Assembly (NCBI RefSeq): GCF_963662255.1
Contig: NC_085046.1
Location: 50,421,797-50,485,796, forward strand
DNA: 64,000 bases
Direction: 5' to 3'
Source of the DNA: Cinclus cinclus
Lineage: Eukaryota; Chordata; Aves; Passeriformes; Cinclidae
The notes under the pieces are model-generated. The model ran no database searches. It saw only the letters and a program-made list of their open reading frames with translations, and was not told where the DNA came from. Each line of letters starts with the position of its first letter. Positions within the stretch are counted from its first letter, which is position 1. The position numbers were made by a program, and so were the translations under genes. Below, piece after piece: positions 11,801 to 26,000 of this stretch.

Positions 11801-14229
11801 ATATTTTGCCTTTTTGAAGGAGTGAGGAACTTGGAAATCAAACCTATTTTCTACAATATGGCACTATTTTTGAAATAAACAGAACTTTATGGGCAGTACA
11901 TTATGAAAGAATAAAGAATTATCTTTAGGGAGGAATCAAAATAACAGCATGTTAGTAGTTTACAGGGAACATTACATCATACTGAAATGAGTGGTGTATT
12001 AAAATTGTTGAATTACTACTCAGAGTTACTATTCACACCTTGGTGTAAATTGTTAATTTTTAATAGTTATAGGCTCTATCCTGAATTTTATTACGTTTAT
12101 TACCTGCGCTTTTTATTAAGGCAGAAAAATAGGCACTGGATACATGTTTTTTTAATACAATGCTCCCTTTATTTCATGTACTGCCTTTTAATGACAAATA
12201 GAGCAATATACTATGAAATCAATAGACTTACAAATTAGAAGGAGATTAGAACTAATAAACTGTTGTAAAGATACTAAGCAGATGCATATAATACAATTTA
12301 CTTTCCTTAAAAAGGTAGGAAGCATTTATGGAGCTTTTTGATAATAGTGCAATGAATTCAACTGCAAACAATACCTGCTTCCTATTTCTTTTTTATGCTC
12401 TTCCAGAATGCAATGTGATAAAAAATATTTACACAGTCAGCAGCAAAAATATTTGACCCAGTGATATGAGGCAAGTGAATCATGAGATACTGTGATTTAT
12501 ACGACATAGCACTCCACCACACACAGGGCAACTCATTTAAACTTGAGCAAGAACCACTGTACATTAACTTTTGTCAACAGAGAGCTCCGAGTTCAGTAAC
12601 AGTAAAGTCATCACTGAGCATGTGGCTCATATATCTTTGTGCATCCAAGAATTTTTCCTGTGCATAAAAGCCTGTAAGTTTAATCAGCACAGCCAGCTGG
12701 AGCATTCCTGTGGTAAAAGGTGGCCATGAAAGATTACATCAAGCTTTATTTTCAAAACAAGTAATTTGATCTGCTCCTAGTGTAGACTCACCAAAATATT
12801 GAAATTAACACATGACATGTCTCCATGTCATATGGAGAAGACATAAAATTATATTCAGAATGCTAAGAACTTGCAAAAGCGGAAGTTTTTAATGATTTTA
12901 CACCAAATAAAAATGATTGCTAACAAACAGTATTAGCTTCATTACAAGAGTTGAAGTTCACAGGCTCAATTTCTTTAACTTATGAATACTCCAATGTGTT
13001 TCCTGTTTTTTATTGCATTTTATTCCACAGGTACGTTTTGTGGAACAGAAAGCAGCATGAAAAACATAGTTTATCTCTGAATGACACATGGACAATATAT
13101 TTCAAGGAGTATAACAAATTTAAGTCAACTTGGGCTTATTTTCATCTACAGTCTCTTCCTTTTAATTAATTACACATTTCAGTTTCCTATTCAAAGTTGG
13201 GGAGTGAGTTACCTCCCATTTACTGCAAAGATAGGCAACATGATGAGTTAGCCTTACTTTCGTATCATCCTCCATGATGAATTATCAGTAAGCAGCAAAG
13301 CTCACAGATTTTATATTTTTATCCAAACTGTCATAGGATACTGAGTTTACAGATCTGTAAGAAGGAGGACATTATTATTTTTGAAAATATATGTTCTGTT
13401 TCAGGTAAAAATCATTCTTTTGAAAATTTGGGACTTTCATTTTTACTCATGATAAAAACTGGGAACATTAACTTGCACTGGAAGAAATCCATTCTTGTTT
13501 TAGTCTCCCTTGTTCATCACTCCCTACTTCAAATCACAAAATTAAAAATATCAGTAAGTCTAGTGTTCTACTCTTTCCCAATCCCCAATCAGTAATAAAA
13601 AAGTTTCAATGACATGAATTAAAAAAAAAATAAGATCCTTACTCAGAATTTTAATTTAAAGGCAAATTATAGGTGTGAGATGTAGGTTTTGGGGTAGTTA
13701 CAAATCAGGGGATTACTTTATCTGATCATGGAACAATTCCATAGCCTTTCATCAAGGAAAAAAAAAAAAGGCCTTTTTATATAATTATGTAATAATAGCC
13801 TGAAACATTCCTAGAGTTTGAATCATCTTATTTTTATGGGAAAACCACAACATAATCTTTCAATGAGAACTAACACTTTCTAGGTCACTGCAATAGCGCA
13901 AAATCAATACTGTTTGACACCTTGCTATTTTCCAAGACATTGCTTGTCATTCTGCTACATAAAAGATAAATCAAGACCAAAAAGAAATCTTTGAAATACT
14001 GAGATCATTAATTTACTGCAGTTCAGAGAAAATATGTGCAGCCATTTTCTACAGTGCCTAGAAAACAATATAAGAGACCCAATTTCCTAAATGGGATAAA
14101 TCTACCTGCACTCTTTGTCACTATTGTAGTTAAGCAGGACATTGATGGAGGTTTTCATTTATGCCTTGTCTTCCTCTGCCCATTTTATAATACAGTGTAG
14201 ATAAAGACATTACTAAGAGAAAATAAAAT
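8823..14229. other. intron 2, 3' portion; mostly featureless
   Basis: AT-rich intron immediately upstream of exon 3. It holds a short (TAAA)n microsatellite at 11225-11245 and several A-runs. No open frame exceeds 85 codons. The stretch near 9800-10140 looks less degenerate than its surroundings and could be conserved non-coding DNA, which is noted separately. Confidence 0.6.
11225..11245. repeat. (TAAA)n microsatellite
   Basis: Five consecutive TAAA units. A short simple repeat in intron 2. Confidence 0.9.
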
Positions 14230-14545
14230 GCTTCCAGCTGTGAGGCCCCCAACAAAGGCCTCATCCTACAAAAAAGATGGAGAGAGACTTTTTTCTAAGG
14301 GTATGTAGTGACACAACAAGGGGGAATGTCTTCAAACTGAGAGAGAGTAGATTTAGGTTAGACATTAGGAAGAAATTCTTTACTGTGAGGCTGGTGAGAC
14401 ACTGCAACAAGTTGCCCAGAGAAGTTGTACATGCCCTATTCTTGGCAGTGTTCAAGGTCAGGTTGAAGAGGGCTTTCTGGTCTGGTAGAAGGTGTTGAAA
14501 CTAGATGATCTTTAAGGTCTCTTCCAATCCTGGAACATTACAGTG
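14230..14545 (+). mobile_element. CR1 LINE 3' fragment
   Basis: Typical CR1 3' terminal sequence. It contains GGAGAGAGACTTTTTTCTAA near 14279, ACAACAAGGGGGAATG near 14313, TTAGGAAGAAATTCTTTACT near 14365, CAAGTTGCCCAGAGAAGTTG near 14408 and the tail GATGATCTTTAAGGTCTCTT near 14506. Both ends are eroded, and the terminal ATTCTATG-type repeats are no longer intact. The 64-73 codon open frames here are non-functional CR1 tail. It is antisense to CNTNAP2. Confidence 0.9.
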
Positions 14546-17500
14546 GATCCAGTCACACTGGGAAAAGTTATGCTTATATAGAATCTTGGATGATTAATGA
14601 CTTCGCACTTTAAGCTGCTTTGAGGGTGGGTCACATTTACCATGGACTTGATAGAATCCTCCCACAAAGATGCTTCAGCCCTCTTACGGGGCTTTACTTC
14701 TAACTGAAACAATCTTTTCCTAATACTGGCATGGACAAACACTTATTTCCTTATCATAAAGAGCATGCATTTGTTTATTTTTTGTATACATCTACTGTTC
14801 TAGATAAATTTTGATTTATAATCCATTCCCTATCTTCAGGGTAGGGATTGACTTTTGCAATTTTGAAAAGGTCTTCTTTTTACGTATAACAGCAGGGATA
14901 CATTTGCTGACAAGACACCAATGATAGGCAAATAATGAACATTCAGCTTCAAAAGAAGCAAAGGCTGATATTTAGAAGGTAAAAAATACTGAGCACAAAA
15001 AATACATAGCAGTATGAGAGAAGAGAATAAAAATGATGACTAGATAGCTTCTTCTCTAGAATGCACTATTAGAATCTACCCCAAATCAAACCACATTTAC
15101 TAAAAACTGGGAAATTAAATCCAATCCTACTTCTCTATGAATTTCAACAACTTTCTAGAAGTGCAGCAAGAGTCAGGAGAAAGTAAGCTCTGAAGCTCTA
15201 AGTTCCCTAAAATATACATCTAATAAAACTCATTTTGCAGGGGTAGAAGATTGGAAAGATCCAACATTCATTCCTCAAATTAGCTTTCCTTCTCAGCAGC
15301 TGAAAAACGCAAGCCTATAAAAGGGGGTGTGTTTTCCATTTTTTAAACTATGTAAAACAACTTCTATTTTGGTGGAGGAGAGTAAGAATCAGCCATTATT
15401 CACTTCAGCAAATACTTTTTTGACATTGTTAGACTAATTTTAGAAGACTTGCCTTCTAGTAAAAAAAATAGACAGGGCCTGTATGTGTAAAAAAATCCCT
15501 AATTATATTTCTTAAAATTATTTCATTTTCATTTAAAAACCTGAAAGTTAAAAGTAGAAATAACCCAAGGGATAATAGAAGTTATCAGGATACAAGCCAC
15601 ATAGATCTTTTTAAAAAGAACATTAAAATTACTATATTATTTTTTAAATCCCAATAGATCTTTCTTACAGTAAATGCAATTAAAATAAATCCCTTGATGT
15701 AGTGTCTGCTTCTTAATACCCACTGCTTCCTAGTATATCATAACTGAGCACACACCACATATGAGGGAATGAACAGTCAATCTGCCCTAAGGAACAGTGG
15801 TAATATCTAACAAAAATTGATGCAAAAGAGATCTCGTTGTCATTCATAGTTGTCAGACTCAAAGCAGTGGAAAAAACGTTACAAACCTAAGGAGTCTCAT
15901 ATCCTGAATTCACTGTTGGGAAACAAACACTTTGCAGCTTTGGTTATTTTAACGAACACATCACTTTAAACTATGCCTTTCCCATCTGTTCTGCTTTCTA
16001 ATTACATATGCAAAAAGAAGCTCATTCACAACTGCATCCTAATGGAATCTTAAACAAAACTTGGACGAGATTTAAATATTCTGTGTGCATCATCTGTATT
16101 CAAGGCATCATGCAGCTTCTTCTCCATGAGGTGTTTTCTTGTTTTTCAGGCAGAAAGTTGAGGCAAGGCAATGAATTGCTGTACCCTGGTATACAAATCC
16201 CTCGCATTCAAAACCACAGTGGCATACAAAACATGAGGTAGACAGATCTCCCTTTCCTCACATCACCTTTGCAAGTACCACAACACAAATCTCTCATTGT
16301 ATGTTTATGCATTGCAGCACTGGGGTTTTCCTGACAACTCAGGTCATATCCCCAGCAAGAACTAGCAAGTGTATAGTTAATGGAGAACAGATACTACCTC
16401 TGCAGTGTCTGTGCTGAGGATCGAGCTCTGTTTAGTAGATTCTTATCCAAGATTTTAATGATGATCAGATCACAAATAGTAAAGTTTTACAGATTCTGAC
16501 TGAATAGCATTTACATCACTTTAAAATATAGGTACAAGCCCATCACAACACATTCTTGCAACTGCCATGATCCTTTCTTAGTAGAGATGCCAGAGAGAAA
16601 GGAATTAAGGTATTCCAGCATCTGATTTGTACCATTTCAATAGCAATGAGATGCCTAAACACTTTATTCACCTAACTCATCTCCTGTTCCCATTAGTTGA
16701 GCCCACAAATTAATGGAAGCAAAGCTGAATTCCTGAAAGTTATATCATGGTGTTCTAGCTTATGTTGATTAATATCTTTCCCTCAAGTGATTGCACATGA
16801 AAAAATGATTAAATGATGTAATTCTGGCTTGCATATCTTGTTCTGTGACAAGACTTCAGCCATAAAAGATAAAAGCTGAACCTCCAATCTTACAGAGATT
16901 TGCCGTGTGAGATCCTGCAGGGATCATAGTTTCTGCCATTGTGTTTCAGTATATACCAGAGTTCTAGTGACGTGCAAACAACACTAGTGAAATGATCACT
17001 GTAAACAAATAGAAGCCACATGATTACTTCATTCTACTCACTATCTGTTTTCTACCTATATTTTTTAACTGCAAACCTCCTGGTCTGCATCTCTGACAAA
17101 AAAATCTCCTTTGAAATGCCCTGCTCATGGTGTACTCCCTCCAGCTCTTTCAGGCCCTTAAAGAGTCCTATCAAGTAGGGAAAAAAAAAAGAAAAAGACC
17201 TGGCTCCTGACATTAAATACAGTAGTTCTGAAGTCCAGCTCCCTTAATGACTGCCAACAGTCAAACTTTGCTGGCTGCTACGGACTGCAACATCCACGTG
17301 GGCTCAGCTCATGGACTGCTACAGAGTCTGAAGACTACACACTTTTTCCTCTGTTACTTTTTTACATTTCTACCAATTTGTTTTTCATACTGCTGTGGGT
17401 TTGGTTCGAGATTTTTAGTTTGCTTGGTTTTTATAAAGTTCTTCTTTGAAGATTGGGAAGAAAAAATCCATTCAGGAATATATTCAGGTTGAAGACTCTT

Positions 17501-20500
17501 CCCTATTGTTTCCCTAGTGTTTCCTATCCAGGCTAAACCTGCTTTTCCTCTATACACTTTTCCATCTGCTCAAAATTTCAAACCTGAATTCCCATTGCAC
17601 AGGAATTTATAAGAAGCCGGTCTCAACCCAAACGGTGGTGATTTCTCAAAGATCAAAATTGTCAAAAAAAAGTCTGAAATCTTCTTGCCTTCTTGAGTGG
17701 TAAAATGACAGTGCATTTTGATAATTTTCACAAAAATATTATGAGTGAAGCTAATGAATTTTCATAAAGAGAAACAAAATTATTGAAAGTAAAAAAAGTA
17801 AATCAGCCATTGCAACTGAAATTTTCTGAATAGCCAGAAATAGTTTTGTGTGTCTTTTCTGTATGCAAATTGCGTAGAAAATTAACAATTAGAGGGAGAT
17901 ATACTATCCTCTTATTTGTCAATGCAGTATTGACCCAATCCTGAGAAAAGGACAGGACTCCTCCCTATCTGCTTCATTGATTAGACGCTGTTTCCAAGTG
18001 CTTCTGCAAATCATACCTTGCTCAAACATCACAGGAGCTCTGACAGCACCAGTGCCATGCATGAGTACAAGCTACCACTACTGCTCAATCTGTCCTAGTA
18101 CACTGAATTATTCTGCCTTTGTTTCAACAAGCAGGATCACAGAATTGTGAAATGTTGAGAGATTACTCTTGAAATATAATATACTGCTAATTCTAGGCAT
18201 GTGTGGCATTTTCTGTTTTTGCAAAGTTAAAAGATAATTATATTTTCCATTAATGCATCTACTGCAAGTAGTACCAAGATGCTTATCCTTTCTCGCCATT
18301 AAGAAAATATATCCTATTTTTAAAAATTATTCTGTACTGCATCCATTTTGGTGATGAAAGCTCATATTATGTTTTTTATTTTGCTATTAGCAAAACATTT
18401 ATTGATATCATATGTAGAGTTGCAACAACATCAGAGGAACAATTTTCTTCTTTATTTTGATTTGCAAAATAATATCTTCAAGATAGAACTATACTATAGT
18501 AGAATTCAACTTTTTAGGACAGCAATTTGCCTGAAGTCTATGGTAAAACACTAATAAACAGTGAGGATTCCCTAATGAGTTTTTACTCCTTGGAGCCAAA
18601 ACTGTATACATAAATCATTATAATCATGTGAGACTATATGAGGGGGGAAAAAAAAAGCCAGCATAAGAAGTTAACAATACACTAATAAATGTATCAGTGT
18701 CTTATCAGTGGCATCAAATTTTAATTTACCCTCATGGGATTAGCTAATCTGATACATTTTAGACACTCATCAGGGTAAGAAATTCTGCTAGGATTTTTAT
18801 TCAATATAAATTAATGGGAACTCAAAGTTAATTCAGCAGAGCATTTTAAAAATTACACAATAATAAATTAAAAGACCCAAATGCACACTCCAACACTTCT
18901 TTTAAAAACTTTAACTCACAGAAGGGATGAGAATATGGAAATGTTAACTATACAGTAAGAGGGTTCAATGTACATAGTCTGGGGGAGGATTCAAAGCAGG
19001 ATTTAACTTCAGGTGTCCTGAATCATCCCCACTTCTCCCCCTGCCTCCCTTAGCCCTCTAACACTCTTAAGATGACATGGCTCCCTAGGCAGAAATTAAT
19101 CTCTCTGCAGTTTCCACACTCTTTAAGCTCTTCAGGCTACAAATTGAAGTACTTGTTCTGAATGCATTTTTTTTTCAACACTGTCAGTCAAGACTCAACA
19201 CTGCTGAGAAGAAAAAGGAACTTTTGCATTCACTAACTGAATATACCCACTCCCCCAACAAAAGGGAAAAAAAATCCCACCACCTCAAACAGCTAGACTG
19301 CAGACTGGACCTAAGTAATTTCTGTTGGTACAGAGCATAAATTGGCAGATAAAGAAACAGTCATGGCTACAAAAAGAGTATTGAAGACAGAAATCATCTA
19401 ACTTGACAGAAGCAATGCCCAGACAAGACCTAATTGAGGATAAAAATAGCTTTAGTTGTGTTTACAGTGTAAGTTGCTGTAACACATCATTCACCTCACA
19501 CAGACAACTGAGAAAATAAACAGTATTTTGAAACGTTATGAGGAATGCTGTATTGCTAAAGCCAGTGATTTCTACTACTTCACCATAAATGCACAACACA
19601 TGGTTTCATCCCCACAGAGCTTGCTGCTCCGACCTTACAGCAGCTACATCAGTCTATTCTTGAATAAAACTCATGGTTTTTCCTGCATGCTGAAGCAAGC
19701 AAGTCTTACTAACAGCCTTCAAGGAAATTTCCATCACTGAGCTTGGACAGGGAAACAGTACTGCAGCTCAAGATAAATTGTTCAGGAACATCCATGCAAC
19801 TGTATGACAGCTTTTCCATGCCCTTCTGACTCACTTTTATGCTGCAAAAAGCCACTATCATAGACAGTGTTCCTCTGCTTTCAGTTACATGAATATGACT
19901 CCTACTGAAGACAGAGAGATTTTCCTTAAGGCAGAATCCCAGGAAATAAGTATGCAGCAAGAGCTTCTAAAGCACTAAACCAGCTAAATCACTACTTCTG
20001 TAAAAATTGAATCCTATGATTATTGTGCTATAAAAATGTTTTAAACAGACAAAACCACATCGCTTAAGAAGATAAAGTGAGATATATGATAATTCTATTA
20101 TAGTTAGAATACAGATTTAAATACAGGTTTTTGAGAAAAATGAAAGAAAAAAAATATGCTATTAATTGTTGGTTTAAAAGCATCTTATCCCATAATTGAG
20201 CTTCTGATTTGGCAATGATAATTAAGCATCAGAGTCACTTACAAGATCTAGCCAATGCTTATGAAGCCATGGCAACTATTTTTCTCTTTTACTTTTTACT
20301 ACTACAATGAATTTTTCTTCTTATTAGTAGAAGCAAAGTATCATTTGGAGAACAAAAGGTTTGTTTGTCATAGATTTTACAAAGCAAATTTGCCACAAAT
20401 GTTACTCCAGTAAAAACATTTATGTCTGTAACATATATTAATTTGATCTATCAAGATGTATAACATCATTAAGTTATTCCTGACATGCTCCAGAAAACTG

Positions 20501-22333
20501 GGTTGACTACATCCCCCTCTGACACTCTTCCAGCACATGTCAGAGATTAAAGTTTTGTATGAGAATGAAGGTATCCAATCTGGAGGTGTTTTTAATTTGT
20601 TCAAAGAATATGGCACCCACTTTCTCATCCTAATTTTGTGTATTGTAATACATTCTTGCCAAAATTTCACCCCTCACTGGCTTTTCCTTGGACCCTGACA
20701 CACAATGTCTTAATGACAGGCCCAGCTCTACATTCCCAGTCTGTGTTTATTTGTGTGCATCACTTGAGAGGTATCTCTTTGCTCTTTCTCCTCCTGATGT
20801 CTCTTGTTTTTGCAGCTTTTGTTTTCCAACCCCAGACACCACTTTCCTATTCAACTGGGGGCCATAATTTTCATGTGCTGCCCTAAATTCAGTGGAGGAA
20901 CGAAAAGACAGGGAGCTGAATCATTCATCCTGTGAGGAGAGACTGAATGACCAGGCCTTGTTCAGCCTTGAAAATAAATGAGATAAGGAAATATTGTATG
21001 ATCTGACTGTCTTTAACAGGCTAAGGTATTTCACATCATTAAGATCATAAAAGAAGGGCCCTAGTCCCTAAAAGCTTTCCTATTCTCCTTAAATAAGAAC
21101 CTCTAATCTACAGGGGGTTGAATTTTCCTGAAATTCTGTTGCTAAAATTGCCAAGCTAAGTAATATTTCTGCTCTAGAAAACAATTCAGTAATAAATTCT
21201 CATGATCTTGCACACTTGCTAATTTATTTTGCCTTTGAAAAAAAATTCCTCTGTATTGCATAATCAGCACTAGCAGCTATTATCTACATCAGGACAACAT
21301 ATTGATTTTCCATATGGAATTGACCTTTACTTATTCATGATATCACTTTATATCATATTTCTTTAAAATTCTTGATATTGGTAAATCTTACTGCCATGGA
21401 AGTGGACTTCTCCAATTTTCATATTTTCCAGCCTGATGCTCATGGTCAACAACTTTGACATTATTTCTAAATAGGAATTTTTGAGAAGCAATAGGGTTGT
21501 CCCACAAAACTCCCAAAAATACACAAAAACCCCCATGAGCCCCTGGAGACTGAGAAACATGCTGTGAATTTCTTAAATTCATTCTGTAAGAAAAAGTAGA
21601 AATGGGCATAAAAAGAGCAGAAAATTAGAAAATTAGCTTTCAAATTCTTGTCTCGTAAAGGAAGTTATGGATTAAAGCCATGGATTAGAAGAAGAAAAAT
21701 TCTCACATATTAAAAACAAAGTTTATCACAAAACATTTACCAGTAGTTTCACAATGAAGTCAGTGAAATGGGACTAGAAAATGTCATCTTCATTTGGCTG
21801 TCATTTGTTTGCATCAGTGCAAAAAGACTATAGTCACAACAATAAGAGTTGGTTCAGCATGTCCTATAAGAGATGCCATACCATTTTGCTACCTTTGTTA
21901 ACATTCTGCTACAAGGTCTAAAATTCTGAATACCGTGCCTTCAGCTCGTTAGATTGAGTAGTGTCAGTATCTGCAGAATGACCTGGGAGGAGACACAAGT
22001 ACATCTTGTGGAACCAGAGGATGAGATCAGCAATATGCAAGATATACTGCTGGGTATACAAACGTGCTGAAAAAACTGAAAGTCAAAATAACCGTGATTT
22101 AATAGTCTTCACCAAAGATCCAGAAGAAAAAAAGAAAATCATACTTGATTCTTAAACAGCAAAACAATGTGAAATATTCTAGATACAATGTTCCTCTGGG
22201 TCTAAGGGTACTACTAATTTTTGCTTACAGACTTGAAGTTGTCAGTTACATTTCTCTGGGCATACTGCATGTTTGGAGTACAGCCAACATTTAAATATTC
22301 CTTGCACTTATTATAAAACTCGCTGAATCCACA
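14546..22333. other. intron 2, nothing clearly recognised
   Basis: Nearly 8 kb of AT-rich intron. Open frames are all below 100 codons and lack family features. A possible CR1 scrap at about 20925-20995 is listed separately. No RNA gene was recognised. Confidence 0.6.
20925..20995 (+). mobile_element. possible CR1 fragment
   Basis: CCTGTGAGGAGAGACTGAAT followed by CTTGTTCAGCCTTGAAAA resembles the CR1 segment that usually reads GAGGAAAGGCTGAG...CTGTTCAGCCTGGAGAA. It is short and diverged, so the call is tentative. Confidence 0.4.
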
Positions 22334-23032
22334 TGTTGAGGGCTGGTTCTTTCCCTTTTCCCTCTGTGGAATTTTCCCCATTGTCATGCTAAGATACCTA
22401 TTGACTGGGCCCTGGTGACAAGGGGGAGGGGAGAGAAGAGGGAAACCCCGCGAGATTCAAACAGCCAGAAGAGGAAGGGGAAGGCTCTGGCTCGCCCTAT
22501 TTCCCCTGTGGAGTTCGGATGAGAAGGACGATCGCCGCTTCTGTCCCATCCCTGCCATCCCAGCGCCAGGAGCCACCCTCACTGCTGTCGGACCCTGCAC
22601 TGCTGCCTTCTCACTGTAACCTGCCACCATCCAGCACTCTGCTGAGCACTGGGACCCACACTGTGAGCAGAGGGCTCTCTCCATCTCTTTCTCCCCCTGG
22701 GACAGCGCTGCCATCACCCCCAGCCCTCCTGCAGCTCTGCAGGACCTGCCCGCCCCCAGCACCGGGAACTGCAGCTCAGGGAAAAGGTGCCTGCAGCCAG
22801 AAAGGACTGGGACTGAGTTACTGTTCTGTTTGTGGGTAATTTCATAGCTGTTGTTGTTCTTGTTTGTCGTGTTAGATATATTAGTAAAGAACTGTTATTC
22901 CTATCCCCACATCTTTGCCTGAGAGATTGCTTAATTCCAAAATTATAATAATTTGTAGGGAGAGGGGATCACACTCCTCATTTCAGAGGGAGGTTTCTGC
23001 CTTTTTTTAGCAAATACCTGTCTTTCAGGACA
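22334..23032 (+). mobile_element. solo LTR, family A
   Basis: A 699-bp plus-strand copy of the provirus LTR. It starts TGTTGAGGGCTGGTTCTTTC and shares the segment GATTCAAACAGCCAGAAGAG, the GC-rich core, the AGTAAAGAACTGTTATTCC block and the end CTGTCTTTCAGGACA. The flanks CCACA (22329-22333) and CCGCA (23033-23037) fit a 5-bp target duplication with one later change. No internal viral sequence is attached. It lies in intron 2, antisense to CNTNAP2. Open frames on both strands of the GC-rich core (about 100 codons) are not considered genes. Confidence 0.9.
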
Positions 23033-26000
23033 CCGCAGTAACTGGAATAGTTTGTTTCCGCCAATTTTCTCCTTCTTTGTACAACTTTGCCTGACATATT
23101 CATGTTTAAGGGTAGTATTGCCACAAACCATGGAAAATTATCTAAAACAGTAGCTTGTGTCATGTCAACATCCCTGGAGCTACACGCATCTGATGAAGGA
23201 TTACATGCAAGTCAGAACATATTGTATTGCACTCTATCATGCCTGATCTTCACTGACAAGTTTCTTCAACACTAAAGCTGAGTTTCTGAAGTGACAAGCC
23301 TCAGAAATCAAGCAACTGCAAAATCTCCACAAATATTCCAGAATTCCAAAAAACACAGCAATTTTTATTATATATATTTTAATCAGGCTGGTGATCACTG
23401 AGCACTGCCACAAAGTTAACAATGCCTCTGCCACAGCCATCAGCTTTTTAATGTGCTACTTTTCTTGGTGATCTCTCTCTGTATGATATGATTTCATTTT
23501 CTATTAGCCTTGAATAACTTAATGGAATTTGAGGTCATGGAAATGGCTGTGACACAGAAGGCACCAGTATTGCAACAGATTAAGCATATGCTTTTTGGTG
23601 AAGTTAAATCACCACATAGCATCAAATGCAAACAACTGCTAAAATCCTTTCACTTGTTAAAGAATCCTTTTTATAGGAACAAGCTTTGTGAGAAAGCTGA
23701 AGTCCTGGAGCTCTTCATTCAGAAAAGGGAATTTGTTTTTTGTATCTACGAAGTGCAAGTATCTTTATACACCTTCCACATCCCCACCCATAGCCAATAT
23801 TTATTCTGCTATTAAACTGAATTTCTGGGCACTTCCTGGGGTTTTAATTGACTGTGCCAAATCACCAAAAGAGACCAAAAAAATGCATGAAAAAATCCTT
23901 CTTTTTATAGGGGGATAATTGTTATAAAAGGTTAGCTTTATCATTTGGAGTTTACCTCTTATTTAGCATGAGTTCTTCTTTCAAAGGAATTCTTAGATAA
24001 ATTGTTGAACTTCATTTTATAGTTTTATCTATCTATCTAGCAAAGGAAAGTTTGACGCTCAGATGCTCAACTCTATATTATAGAAGCACATTACATACTT
24101 TCCAGCAAGCATAGTTAAAAAGAACAATATAATCCCTCTAGGAAAAAAAAAGAAATCAAACGCAGACATGCTACATTAGCTTTATAAAAACCAGGAAAGA
24201 CATTTACAAACTCTCTGGCCAGAGGGTCCCTTTAGGAACAAACACAAATGATCCTGTTTTTTACATAATTTTCCTTCACTAGCGCTATCCACAGTACAAC
24301 ATATCCTTTCAATTTGAACTAGACAGTGCTGCGACAGCTACACATTAAAGTGTGTCCTAATTTGTTAAGAGCAGTTTTCTGAATTAGCTCTGTAGACACT
24401 GCATATCAATGTAGCCTTGTTTCAACAGATCTGAATGCATGTTTTTCCTATCTTATGTTTTCCATATAAATTATCAAGAAAAAAGACTGACACTCTCTCC
24501 ATTAATATTAAGAACATAAAGGGATTTCTGTTCTAGACTTCCCTGGAAAATTACGAAGTTTAGGTTTTCTAATACACATTTACAAATTCCAATTTCATAT
24601 AATCATCTATAGTTTCACTTGTTCCTATTCAATTTGCCAAAATGCTTACAATCTTTTAATCTTTAAAATCTTTAGTTTTCCTTTCTGTGGAGAAGGAAGT
24701 GGGAGCCTATTATATTTTAAATATACTTCTGTCAGAAGGTTGCATATACTCATTATTTAAAATTCTGTCAGTACTATTGATCTACAACTTAATACTATTG
24801 ATCAACATCAAAACTAAATCTAGGCATTTTCTTTTAAATTAAATCTTTTATAGACTCCACATTCAATGCATTCAAAAATATTTTCTTTGGCTGGTACTGT
24901 TGATAGTTTGAAATCATCTGTAAAAGCAGCCTATATAATATTTCCAGTATTAATGTTATATTATGCTATCAGCACCTTTTGGGACACTATTATGGTCTTC
25001 GCAGATTTCTGTATCCTAAGATAGAATTAACAGCATTTGTCTGATACACAAGGAGAAAGCAGAGTACTTCATAATACCACCTCTGCTGGGCAAAGGCTTT
25101 CTACACAATTCTAACAATGAGTTTCTGGTGTTATGAAAAAAATAATGCCTATATTTAATTGAAAATTTTGGAAATAAACCAGTCAATTTTTAATTGCTAT
25201 GGATAATAAAGTACATAATTAAATTACTTTCTGTAATGCATTCTAGCACCTTGACAGAAAGCTGAAATTTCACAATGCTTTTTATTACTCTGATCAGAAG
25301 CATCCTGTTCCTTTGCTGAAATATTCAGACCTCTTTAAAGTTCTTAGGGCAAATTTGCAAAAGAAAAGCTGTGATTACAGCCTTCAATTTACTTGCTTGT
25401 AATGGTAAGTCTCTGAAACAATTGTAAGAAATTTTATAGCTAAGCTTTCAGCTGTGTTTCATGAGGCATGTTAGACTATGGAGACAATCTATTTCTGTTG
25501 TTATGCATCAGCTTAAAAATGTGGCAACCTTCTAAACAAGAAAAAGGAAAGCTTGCCATCGACAAAGACTTTAAAATGAGAAAACTTCTCTTTCCATGGA
25601 ATAGAAGATGGGGAGAAAAGGGAACTGCTCTTTTCAGGTGACTAGAAATGATATGGGTTAATGATTCTGATAGCACCCAATTCTCTTGTCAAACCAAAGA
25701 ATTATTTCGTGTTGTTTTCTTATCTCTGCTAACTTTGAAATTTGTTTGTACTTTTTACTCCATAATCCCAACCATTATTTTTCAATAAACTCTGGACCTA
25801 TACCAATAGGTTAAATCAATCTATTTTGAGGTCACTCCTGTCTTTTTTCTTATTTGCCATCAACTTCCCCTGTTCTTTTAAACTTCCTTGCCTTTGTAGA
25901 TGAGTCTGAGAGGCTGAAAGTGTTGCAATCATCCATAAAATTGGATAAGCCTGTAGATTTCCCCAGCAAACCCTGTCATTGTGACTCCAGCCTCATGGAG